In this document: positions 8,222 through 16,600 of the stretch, piece by piece
How positions within the stretch are numbered: position 1 is the stretch's first letter
Layout: every line of letters begins with the position of its first letter
Source of the DNA: Spirogloea muscicola
Lineage: Eukaryota > Streptophyta > Zygnematophyceae > Spirogloeales > Spirogloeaceae
Reading direction: 5' to 3'
Length of the DNA stretch: 16,600 bases
Assembly: GCA_009602725.1 (NCBI GenBank)
Contig: WELB01000037.1
Location: 624,634-641,233 of the forward strand
Program-made: the position numbers and the translations under genes
The notes under the pieces: generated by a model
What the model saw: the letters and a program-made list of their open reading frames with translations, nothing else
Database searches by the model: none
Told to the model about the DNA's origin: nothing

Positions 8222-10251
8222 CTACATAGGCAGCTCGCCGCTGTCGGCAATTGTGATGGTCTTCTTGGGCTTGCCCTGCTGCGTGCCCTCTGCCTCCATA
8301 GCGTAGACCACGTCCATGCCGTTGAGCACCTTGCCAAAGACAACATGTCGACCGTCCAGCCTGGCAGCGGAAATATAGGGATAAGAATCTAAGTGCTATC
8401 AAGGTCACCTTACCTGATGCCAGCAACATAATGTAAGGTTTACACTTCGAAGCCTTCAGCATTGCTGCATTAAAATTGCTGCAGTAATAGCCCGATGCAG
8501 CAGTCCTTACCAGCTCGTCTTGACAGTGCAGATGAAGAACTGCGAGCCGTTGGTGTTGGGCCCAGCGTTGGCCATTGAAAGAGTTCCTGCAGGTGGATGC
8601 AGCAACTTCACAGCTGCAGCATTCCGCGACCCAAGAGCTTGCATAACATGTGCAAAGCATGCCGCAAAAATACGTCAGCGCACAATGTATCCATGCCCAA
8701 GGCTACTGTTGCCCATACCTGGGCCATTGTGCTTGAGCTTGAAGTTCTCGTCCGCAAACTTCTCGCCATAGATCGATTCGCCGCCCCGACCATCGCCGAG
8801 GGTGAAGTCGCCTCCCTGGATCATGAACTGCGGGATGATGCGGTGGAAGTCCGTGCCCTTGAAGTGGAGAGGCTTGCCGCTCTTGCCAGTGCCCTTCTCG
8901 CCTGCGCATCGCAAGCCATTGCCAGGTTGTTTGCATGGAAACATTAGTAACTCAATTGTCTAGCAAGCAGGATGACACAGAGGGAGCTCAAGTACTATCT
9001 GGTGCCTACGCCCATGAAGGCAGAGACCGGCATACAGCAGCCTCAGACAAGCCGCTGGAGGACCACCCGCATTGTCTCAAGGCGTGCACGGCAGCACCCA
9101 CGTTTCGTGGTGATGCTGCCAATTGGTCAGATGGTTTCAGCTGATTTGATCTAACATGTCAAGAGGTGATTTCGATGCAATTCCTGCTGCTGGTAAGTCA
9201 GTCTACCTGTGCAGAGAGCCCGGAAGTTTTCTGCACCAACAACATCCGAGTGCAGAAGGCCATCAGACAGACACCTCAGGCATAGGCCTCCAATATGCTG
9301 AGGAGAAGCACCCTAAGTGCACTTAAGTGACCTATCATGACCGCCAGCCCAGCTACTTTTGATAGACCGAAGCAATCGTATATTCGAGCCATTCTATGCT
9401 CACCCACTGTCTTGGGCACCGCGTTTCCATAAAGGCCCATCTCGATCCGCCCTGCACAGAGTCATGATAAGCAAACAATGAGGAGGTACACCTGAAACGG
9501 CAAGTTACTGAGGACCAGCAGTTTGTGGCTGTGTGTGTCGATGAAGTCTATAGTTACAGGCTTAGGCATGGCGTTCCGAATCCAAGCATGTTGTCATAAA
9601 TTTCTGCTCATCGAGCAAGTGAAGAGGCATGAGGTTGCGGACCTGCCGGGACACCGTTGATCTCGACGTCGAAGTAGACCTTGTGCGTGACATCCTCCAG
9701 ATTGTTGGACTTGGCCTGACATACGGTAAGCGGCAGTGTCACAACGCAAGACGGCGAGGCAGCTGCAGTGGCAGCTCCGCTGTACGACGGGCCAGCCACG
9801 TACGCCGCAGCGACGGTCACCAGAGTGTCGAGGTCTGCGGCGCTGGCTACGGCTGTCTGGCAGCCAGCATTGATAGACCAGGCCGGCGGAAGCCAGAGCT
9901 ACGAGAGCCGCCGTCAGATGCAGATGGCGACGTCCCAGGCGCAATGGCCGCTAGCTAGCCGCCATGATTGGACTGCTGCTGAGGTCGACAGCGCGCACTG
10001 CCAGCCGCTGCTGCCCGATAGAGCGTGAACTGCGCCAGCTTTATGAGACAGGGCCCTGCGCGACTGGAGGAAGGCTATCGCGGCCGGATGCGAAGCCCTG
10101 GCAGCGGCGGCCATGAACAGAGCCCGCGCTCGGCGGCGGCGGCGGCGGCGGCGGGGCTCACGTCGGAGGATGCGCAGCAGGACGACAGCGCCACGGCGAG
10201 GAGCGCGGCGGCGGCCAGGAGTGACAGCGAGGCGCGGGGCGTCGCCGCCAT
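8222..10251 (-). CDS. Secretory-pathway cyclophilin (peptidyl-prolyl cis-trans isomerase), seven exons
   Basis: Exons in order: 10251-10162, 9715-9643, 9451-9404, 9230-9207, 8901-8719, 8586-8511 and 8360-8222. They sum to 633 nt and give 210 aa. Residues 1 to about 26 form a signal peptide (MAATPRAS then a Leu/Ala core). The cyclophilin domain starts at [17 protein letters not shown] and ends TITIADSG, with tail ELPM. Catalytic and cyclosporin-pocket residues are present: Arg99, Phe104, Gln107, Ala145, Phe157, Trp165 and His170. The [13 protein letters not shown] loop is the plant form. It should speed proline isomerisation during folding of secreted or ER proteins; no KDEL-type tail is seen. 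Exon 4 is only 24 nt. The donor of exon 2 (GTCCGC) is weak, but frame and family sequence demand it. The signal-peptide exon is inferred from a phase-compatible GTGAGC donor and is the least certain. The gene diverges from TIC40. Confidence 0.93.
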
Positions 10252-10889
10252 GGTCGTTGGCGCTGGGGGCCCCGCCGGAGGAGGCGCCGAGGGAGGCACC
10301 GGGAGACGCGGCGGGTAATGCGGCGGGAGATGCGGCAGGGCGCGCGGGCGCGGCGGGGGGCTGGTGGGAGTCGTTACTGAACCTTAGAATCTGTAATCTC
10401 CCGGCCGCCACGTCGGCAAAATAATGCCACGCGGGCATTCTTTGATCGCCAAGTGGCGTGACACGTCAGTAACTTGCACGTCGCAGGACGCTAACGAGCC
10501 AATCGTTGCACGATGAGAGCTGACATGGACAGTGTCATGTCAGACTGGTGCCAGCTCAGCCGGGATAACTGCCATCGCTCCGCGGTTCTAGCAGAGCGAG
10601 TTAATCGGGCTATGTGATCGGAAGCCCGACGGTCCGAAGGCGGGACAAATCAATGAGCATGGCCATTTAAAGAGGACACGTTCGGCTAACCAAGGTGCAC
10701 TGGTTTGTCTAACCGCGATATCCCGTCGTGGACTGGAGTTCCAAGCTGCCTCGGCAAGCCCCAAGTCCTGAGCCAGGCCGCCGCCGCGGCTTCCGCCGCC
10801 GCAGCCGCTGGGCGCGCCGGATATCGCGGCGCCATCGCTCCGGACAAGCGGCGGCGCCGTCGCCGGCAGCTGCGCCGCTCGCCGGCGAG

Positions 10890-10921
<32 letters not shown>

Positions 10922-11525
10922 NCGGTCGGGGGCCCGCGCCGTGCCGGGGCCCGCCTGCGCCGGGCCTGGCCGTCAGGCGAGCCGGCGTTGCAAGGGCCAG
11001 CGCCGCTGCCGACGAGAGCCGCCTCCCGGACGCCGCGGAAGACCCCGCCGTCTCAACTCCCGCCGCAGCCGCCGCCGGCGACGCCGCAGGTTCGCCTTGC
11101 GAAGCCTCAACGCGCAGCCTCTCTCGCTGCGTCGAGCTCAGCAGCCCGAGCAGAGGCTGGCCTTCAGCTGCCGGCTACGCCAGCACCTGTCACGACGCCG
11201 AAGCAGAGCCTGTCGTCTCGCGCCTGACGGCTCGTCGCCGACCTGCTCACGCTGTCAAAGGCGTTCCGTTGAGCTGCGGCCGTTTCACTGCATTGCTGAC
11301 ACAGCCTCCATGGCTGCCGGAGTTCAAGGGGGATTGCTTCTCGGCGGCTAGTCATTCTGACTTGCGGCTACCAACTAGAGGTCACTAATTGCTAACCCGA
11401 AAAGAGGAAACAATGCGGCTGCTGATAATAAATGAGCGGCTGTGAAAGCCAGCCAGGTCCATACAGAGGGTGTTCATGACTAGATTACCGAGTGTACATG
11501 ACTATGTGATGGAGTTATCCTACAG
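10252..11525. other. Divergent cyclophilin/TIC40 region with an A32 run and N
   Basis: The first few hundred bases should hold the cyclophilin promoter. The later part should hold the TIC40 promoter, 5' UTR and transit-peptide exon(s), which I could not place: long plus-strand frames around 10705-11388 lack an ATG and span the ambiguous base. An uninterrupted run of 32 A (10890-10921) followed by N (10922) breaks GC-rich sequence and looks like an assembly join. A Pro/Ala/Ser/Thr-rich frame at about 10988-11227 resembles a transit peptide in composition only. Confidence 0.6.
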
Positions 11526-14500
11526 ATAGTGAGAGCTTTGGGAAAGCGCTTGTCGGCCCCTTCGGACCTTGTCACTTCAATCAACGGGCTGGCTGTGCAC
11601 AGCCCTTATATCCCGTTGGGAGAGCCGCTTGCTCAGTGGCAAGGTGGCCCGCCTCATGCTGCAGGTTCCCCTGCCAAGGCCAAGGCTGCGAAGCTCAAGA
11701 GCCGGAGGGTGGCGCAGGTGACGCCGCCGCCGCCGGCCCCGCCCCCGAGCTCCAGCTCGTGAGTCCCCTCGGAGCTGCCGCCATGGGCAGCTCCCAGCTC
11801 TGCTCTGGCCATGGAGTCTGGCTGCAGTCCTCAGTTAGTGGCGGAAGCGCCTGAGTGTGGCCATTGTGAGCTGAGAGCTGTCTCCAGTGGGGCGGTTGTC
11901 ACTACAAAGGCGTCATTGGCCTTTCCGTTGTCAGCTTCTTCCTGAGACACGTGACTACTTACGGCGGCAGCTCCAGCAGTGCTCGCCCGTCAAGTATTGC
12001 CGGAGTGATGAACATATATGGGCGTAAATAAATCAATGACAGAGAAGTTTGAAAGCGCGCATCTTGCCTGCCTGCCTCTGACAGGGGGTCGCCGCTGCTG
12101 TGGATTGGTGTCGGCGTCGGCCTGTCTGTGGCCTTCTCCTGGGTTCGTCCGGCAGCTATCTGTCATGCATCGAAACATACCTAAGAGTAGTTATTGTCAG
12201 CAAGTTTGAGTTGCCCGTGAGTCTTGCACCATCGCACTGTGTCGTCGTCCTTCTCCTGTGTGCTCCAACCTTTTTGCCGAACGCTGTGGTCCAAAGTAGA
12301 CTGAGGCTCCACCCCTGCTTGTGCTGTGCAGGCAGCTAAGCGTGCCCAGGTTTGGCAATCTCACCCAGATGTCTACCCTTGGTTCTTCGGCATTAGTTGT
12401 CCATCTTCAAGTCAGCTCTCTTCTGATGCATGCTAGAAGCAGCTGAAATTAGGCTATGTCCTGCTCTTTGAAAGAAGTAATAATAACGATTATGATATCT
12501 TCCTAATTATGAAGTTTTCTACCCCCTCTGCACCTTCCCACCCCCAAACCCAAAACCCCTACCAGCAATATGCGATGCAGCAGATGCTCAAGCAGATGGC
12601 GAAGGGCGCGGGCGGGGCCGGCAACCCCTTTGCGGCGGCTACAGGCGGGGGGTCGAATCCATTTGCCGGCTTTGGGCTGCCGCCATTGCAGCCTTCTATG
12701 GGCGGCAGTGCACCTCCGCCTTTCAGCTTTCCCGACGGCTTCCCCAAGCCGCCTCCTGCTTCGCCGACCCCCTCCCCTGCGGCTGCATCTAGCGCATCAC
12801 CTGCCTCAACGGCGACGGTCGATGTCACTCCGACGTCCACAAGCGACCCCTCCCCCTCTGCCTCGCCTCCTGCTGCTGATGTTGCGCAGCCGTCTTCCGC
12901 CCCCATCAAGAAGCCAGGCAAGGGCGGCACAGAAACGCAGACTCACCAGTACCTTGAATCTTAGCAAGTCATTTGAGGTCTTCATGCTCCTGCTCGGCCG
13001 TTACTTGGAGCATGGTGGCAGATGGCTGAGCCGAGGATATATGTGTTGTTTCAGCCTTTGCAAATGTGACTGCCGAGGTCATTGAGGAGCAGAAGCAGGC
13101 TGCAGCCCGTTCTGCCGAGCAGGAGAAGAAGAAACCCTTCTTCCAGGATGCTGAGGTCAGCCTCGCCGCAACGCAGTGGCTGCCGTGCGAGCGGCTCAGC
13201 TAGTCGCCATGCTGGACCTGCACCTGCTGCACTTGTTTAACCTTCATAGCTATCCCTGCTCTCCAGGTTGTGAAAGAGCCCGACTTCAACTTTGGAAGTG
13301 GCAATGGAGCTAGTGGTGCTCAGGGTAAGGGGCAATCATAAGCATAGCATAGCTCCTGTTTTTATCCTGACCTCCTACTTATGTGTTCTTTGTGCTATGT
13401 GTTCTTTGTGCTATTCATAGTGCTGGTGGCAACTTTCTATGAACGATCAACTCGATAGACATGCCTATAAAGCAACACGAGACAGGCAGTTAGTATCAAC
13501 AATCTGAATGACCCACTGAAGAATCTGACTTTCGTATTCATCTGCAGGTGACGGCAAGCAGGTCTTCTCGGTAGAGACGCTCGAGAAGATGATGGAAGAC
13601 CCAACCATTCAGAAGATCATTTACCCGTGAGTTGCAGCTCTTACTGCTGCCTCCCACACAGTGGGCCGCAGACTCTCTGTGTACTACCTAGACGTGGCAA
13701 GTCAGCAGCTAAGGCCAATTTTGAGGGTAGATTGCACGTGGAGCAGCTGGTCTGTCTCTATGTATTGTTAGCTTCCTCTGTAATATGCACGACGAATCAT
13801 GTGGACAGGTACCTGCCAGAGGAGATGCGGAATCCTACCACATTCAAATGTATGTGCAAGCTTGCTCTCCAGCAAGCATTGTATAGTACAGAGGGGTCGA
13901 GTGATGGAAACATTTTCAGATGGATCAAGTTTGTATCTCAGGAATTTTTGGGCTGCTTCGAAGAGGCGAAGTGCTTGGGGATAATGTGTGATGGGCATAC
14001 AAGGTAAAGCCTAACACACTGTCTCCATGCACTTGCAGGGATGATGCAGAATCCTCAATACCGTCAGCAATTGCAGGACATGCTGTGAGCCTCTCAGCCT
14101 CGCTCTGCTGTGCACCTGCTGCGCACGCCTCTTTGCTGCTGACCTCAAGAGAACGACGAAGGCAGGTACAGGAAAGATTGCTCATACAGTCTTAAGGCAC
14201 CTCTTGGGTGCTTGGCAGCAACAATGGCATGGGCACTGATGGGCAGTGGGACGCGCGCATGGGCGACATGATGAAGAACTTTGATCTCAGCAGTACTGAA
14301 GTGCGGCAACAGTTTGGTGAGGGTCATGCTGCAATAATGGCCAATGAACTTCACACTCTTTCTGACCTGGATAAACCTTCAGTGCATTATAGGATTCATG
14401 CAGCTGTCCCTTAGATAGCTTTGGCGCTTCGAATGACAGCACATGTTACGTTTCTTCCATGTAGAGCAAATTGGCATGAGCCCAGAGGAGGTGGTTGGCA

Positions 14501-15123
14501 AGATCATGGCAAACCCGGACGTTGCCATGGCGTTCCAGAATCCCAAGGTCCAGGCCGCCATCATGGATGTAAGTACCAGTCTTCCACGCTTAACACTTAC
14601 TTGGCTCCGACTGGCGCACTCTTGGATGGATTATTGCCTGTGTCTCTGCAGCAGCCAAGGTCTGCTGCTGTCAAATTTCAGTGCCAGCTTAAGAGCCCCG
14701 TGCCTCAGGTAATCAGCATCTAGAGTAAAAGCTGAGCACGTGCAGGATCTGATATGCCTGGGCTGCCTGTAATGCTTGCAGTGTTCGCAAAACCCTCTCA
14801 ATCTGGCCAAGTATCAGAATGACAAGGAGGTATGTCAATCGCAAACTGTTGCGCACACTGATCACATATCAATATTGGTCACACCTTTTGATGGCCTTAC
14901 GGATTCCTGTAAATATAGCCAAAGGTTAAGCGGCTTGCCACAAGTGAGTTAGCGTTCAATTGCACGCAGCTACTGTAACATACGGTGTCCTTGTGGTTGT
15001 TTGTTCATCTTGCGTGCAATATCACTTGCCCACCTTGCTGGCGGCTGCCATATGATGCAGGTCATGGACGTCTTCAACAAGATCTCGGAGCTTTTCCCTG
15101 GGATGACGGGGACAGCCTTCTAG
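11526..15123 (+). CDS. TIC40: TIC40, chloroplast inner-envelope import co-chaperone, N-terminus missing
   Basis: Exons: 11526-11758, 12085-about 12142, 12566-12917, 13055-13155, 13267-13324, 13548-13626, 13809-13849, 14039-14084, 14219-14316, 14465-14568, 14782-14829 and 15061-15123. They give about 426 aa; the Arabidopsis protein is 447 aa as recalled. A PPPPAPPPSSS linker leads into the membrane span GSPLLWIGVGVGLSVAFSW, then QYAMQQMLKQM and a Pro/Ser-rich stretch. Two STI1/Hop-type repeats follow: VETLEKMMEDPTIQKIIYPY to QLQDML, and QIGMSPEEVVGKIM to YQNDKEVMDVFNKISELFPGMTG. TIC40 sits in the inner envelope and, through the C-terminal domain, stimulates Hsp93 during protein import. The start exon and transit peptide lie upstream, near the N. 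The junction after the membrane span is uncertain: a 26-nt exon at 12191-12216 may intervene. The third intron listed (12918-13054) uses a GC donor. Confidence 0.93.
12918..13054 (+). other. GC-AG intron in TIC40
   Basis: The exon ends AAGCCAG and the intron starts GCAAGG, ending GTTGTTTCAG. Only this donor gives the phase 1 needed to join IKKP to AFANVTAEVIEEQ. Nearby GT dinucleotides are in other phases or past a stop. The donor context matches the GC intron of the kinase gene. Confidence 0.75.
13381..13412. repeat. Perfect 16-bp tandem duplication in a TIC40 intron
   Basis: ATGTGTTCTTTGTGCT occurs twice back to back within the intron 13325-13547. It looks like a simple slippage event. Confidence 0.9.
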
Positions 15124-15740
15124 GCTGTGCAGTGCTTTTGAGACAGTATGCATTGCTAGGACGCACCGAGAACTCCACTGCCTGCAGATTGTACTGCATG
15201 CACACAGAGGGCGAGAGCGGCAGCATTGAGAGAAGTCCACTGCATCAAAGCAGCTGTGTTGAGGTTGTCATTGTCCTCGTAACATCCTTAGTGCTTCTTG
15301 CACATTACTTCGAGCAACCGGCAGTCAGTACCAGGTATGTTACACGCCAGTCAACAGCTTGAGCAGCTATTGCGAGCACAAGGACGGTCAGTGTCTGCAA
15401 GTGGGAAGGAGAAGCAGAAGCTTTCTCGTGGTGGCATTGCAGACCATGGTGGCTGCTCGAGGCCAGCCTGCAGGTCGAGCAAAGGGTTTGACATCAATGG
15501 AAGGGCATTTAAGGGCCTGCACAGTAAGCATGGGGAAGAAGCAAAATGATCTACTATAGTCATGGGCGGCCTGTCAGCAAAGTCTGGAATGGAAGCGGCA
15601 GTCCCTGAGGAGCTACAGAGATCTTCTTGCACTTTTGAGGAGGAGCAGGGGCCTCTACATCTTCTCTTCATGCCCAGTCTATTTTGGCTGGCCTTTCACT
15701 GTCATCGCTCCCTTTCAGCTGTCATCTTGTGTCTGTCTTT
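15124..15740. other. Spacer after TIC40
   Basis: This holds the TIC40 3' UTR. I found no TGTAA signal in the first 500 nt. A plus-strand ATG frame at 15562-15843 (93 aa) runs into the family A repeat and matches no family I know, so it is not called. Confidence 0.5.
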
Positions 15741-16153
15741 CAGAAGGTGGCTCTTCCCAAAGGGGCGAGGGCAGTCAAAAGCCAGCCCAGAGAAGGCGCG
15801 CGGTGCGCATGATTTTGAAAGGGAGGCCAACTTTGGCCTTTGAAATGTCCTGTTAAACTGGGTAATGAGCTGGCTAAGGGGGACACTCATATCCCCGAGT
15901 GAGCACATGCATATCTAACAAGCTACTCATATCCCCGAGTGAGCACATGCATATCTAACAAGCTACACTGAGGAGCCAAACCACCACCACGGAGGCTACT
16001 AGCCTGGGCTAATGCACGACCAGCACGCTGGTGAAATCGCGAGTGCCTGGGAGCGCTGCAGACTCAATGATAGCCGCATCTTCAGCATGCAACGATGGCT
16101 TGCGGAACGCTAGAATGGCCTAAGCTACCCGCCCGACTACGTCGGCGGGCATC
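15741..16153 (+). repeat. Dispersed repeat family A, copy B
   Basis: It is the inverted partner of 6925-7440. Highly conserved blocks include TGAGTCTGCAGCGCTCCCAG (complementary strand), the ACCACCACCACGGAGG region, and CCCCTTAGCCAGCTCATTA (complementary strand). The right end has a hairpin-like CCCGACTACGTCGGCGGG (about 16132-16149). Relative to copy A it lacks the 150-bp middle insert and gains a 40-bp tandem duplication. Confidence 0.88.
15885..15964. repeat. Perfect 40-bp tandem duplication within repeat copy B
   Basis: Two identical 40-bp units (15885-15924 and 15925-15964), each beginning ACTCATATCCCCGAGTGAGC, lie head to tail. Copy A has one unit at the matching place, so the duplication is recent and specific to this copy. 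Confidence 0.95.
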
Positions 16154-16469
16154 AACATGCAGTGCCAGAAGGAAACAGCTCTTTCAGCAGAAGGCACTGG
16201 CATTGACGGGCAGGCTTTTAGATGGAACAAGGACTGGAAGGATTGGAAGGCGCAAAGAATAGCGAGCGAGGACTGGGGTGCCCAATCTGGGAGTCCGGCT
16301 TTAGTGAAGAATCTGCCATTTGGCGTTTGCTTCCTCTTTCCCTTCAGGGCTAGACCACCTTCAGGCCTATCGCCAGCTTAAAAGAGGTATGTGGCGCGCG
16401 GCCTAGGGTCTGTTACATAGCGGATGATTTCTCGTCAGCCCCGCGCAGCGTGACCATGCCCGTTCCGAC
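16154..16469. other. Spacer with an unassigned short frame
   Basis: A plus-strand frame at 16157-16381 (74 aa, ATG, beginning MQCQKETALSAEGTGIDGQ) has no recognised domain. Nothing else is evident. Confidence 0.4.
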
Positions 16470-16600
16470 ATGTTCCAGATTCTTAAGCCACCGTGGGCCA
16501 GATCTGGCGGTCCCGTCGCGGCCAGCGCGTGTCCAAGCCCGCGTCCCCCGCCACCCTCGGCCGCGGCGGCGGCGGCGGCGGCGGCGGCGGAGGCGGCGCC
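16470..16600 (+). CDS. Possible start of a further gene, truncated by the window end
   Basis: From ATG 16470 a frame stays open to the edge: MFQILKPPWARSGGPVAAS, then Pro/Ser-rich, then a poly-Ala run encoded by a (GCG)n tract. An alternative ATG at 16456 in another frame is also open and gives an Arg run. GC-rich algal start regions often look like this, so it may be a 5' UTR or a real N-terminus. No function can be assigned. Confidence 0.25.
   Translation, partial: MFQILKPPWARSGGPVAASACPSPRPPPPSAAAAAAAAAAEAA
16563..16590. repeat. (CGG)n trinucleotide tract
   Basis: About nine CGG triplets in a row occur near the window end, similar in kind to GGC tracts at about 10130-10156 (cyclophilin intron 1) and 4688-4840. 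Confidence 0.9.

Noticed and set aside
8520-8947. Plus-strand frames overlapping the cyclophilin exons
   Set aside because: They are shadows of the minus-strand exons, whose translation matches cyclophilin residue by residue.
10705-11388. Plus-strand frame of 227 codons containing a Lys run
   Set aside because: It has no ATG, crosses the A32/N junction, and its Lys run is that homopolymer. It may include true TIC40 leader sequence, but cannot be read reliably.
15885-15964. Direct repeats considered as a CRISPR array
   Set aside because: There are only two units, no spacers, and the context is eukaryotic.
6925-16153. Repeat copies A and B as the two LTRs of one retrotransposon
   Set aside because: They are inverted, not direct, and the enclosed DNA holds ordinary host genes rather than gag or pol.
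1-16600. tRNA genes
   Set aside because: No GGTTCGANTCC-type T-arm with a matching cloverleaf was found on either strand by eye; a covariance-model scan was not possible.

Overview
The window looks like nuclear DNA of a green alga, most likely a chlorophyte of trebouxiophyte type (inference). Four protein genes can be rebuilt, all with many short spliced exons. The products are plant-like (a chloroplast import factor, a plant-style receptor kinase, an ER-type cyclophilin, and an SF3b subunit nearly identical to the plant and animal protein as recalled). Codons are GC-rich, spacers hold GC-rich trinucleotide tracts, and a TGTAA motif typical of green-algal polyadenylation follows the first gene.

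Layout: (1) 1-2793, plus strand: a 5'-incomplete receptor-like kinase, seven exons, with membrane span and complete kinase domain. (2) 2794-3845: spacer with a short organelle-type 16S rRNA relic. (3) 3846-4686, minus strand: PHF5A/Rds3, two exons, exactly 110 aa. Its intron carries a 164-nt near-perfect hairpin. (4) 4687-8221: a repeat-rich, gene-poor block with diverged copies of two dispersed repeat families. (5) 8222-10251, minus strand: a secretory-pathway cyclophilin, seven exons, 210 aa. (6) 10252-11525: the divergent spacer, containing an A32 run and an N where the assembly is uncertain. (7) 11526-15123, plus strand: TIC40, missing its first exon(s) but with membrane span and both STI1/Hop-type repeats. 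(8) 15124-16600: spacer, an inverted copy of repeat family A, and a possible start of another gene at the very end.

The genes do not form a pathway; they are ordinary eukaryotic neighbours. Kinase and PHF5A converge; cyclophilin and TIC40 diverge. Exon joins were derived from reading frame, splice consensus and remembered family sequences, not from transcripts. I see no convincing new multi-gene system. The observations most worth following are the intronic hairpin, the transmembrane RLK/Pelle kinase in a probable chlorophyte, two frame-supported GC-AG introns, two undescribed repeat families, and the suspect poly-A/N junction beside TIC40.
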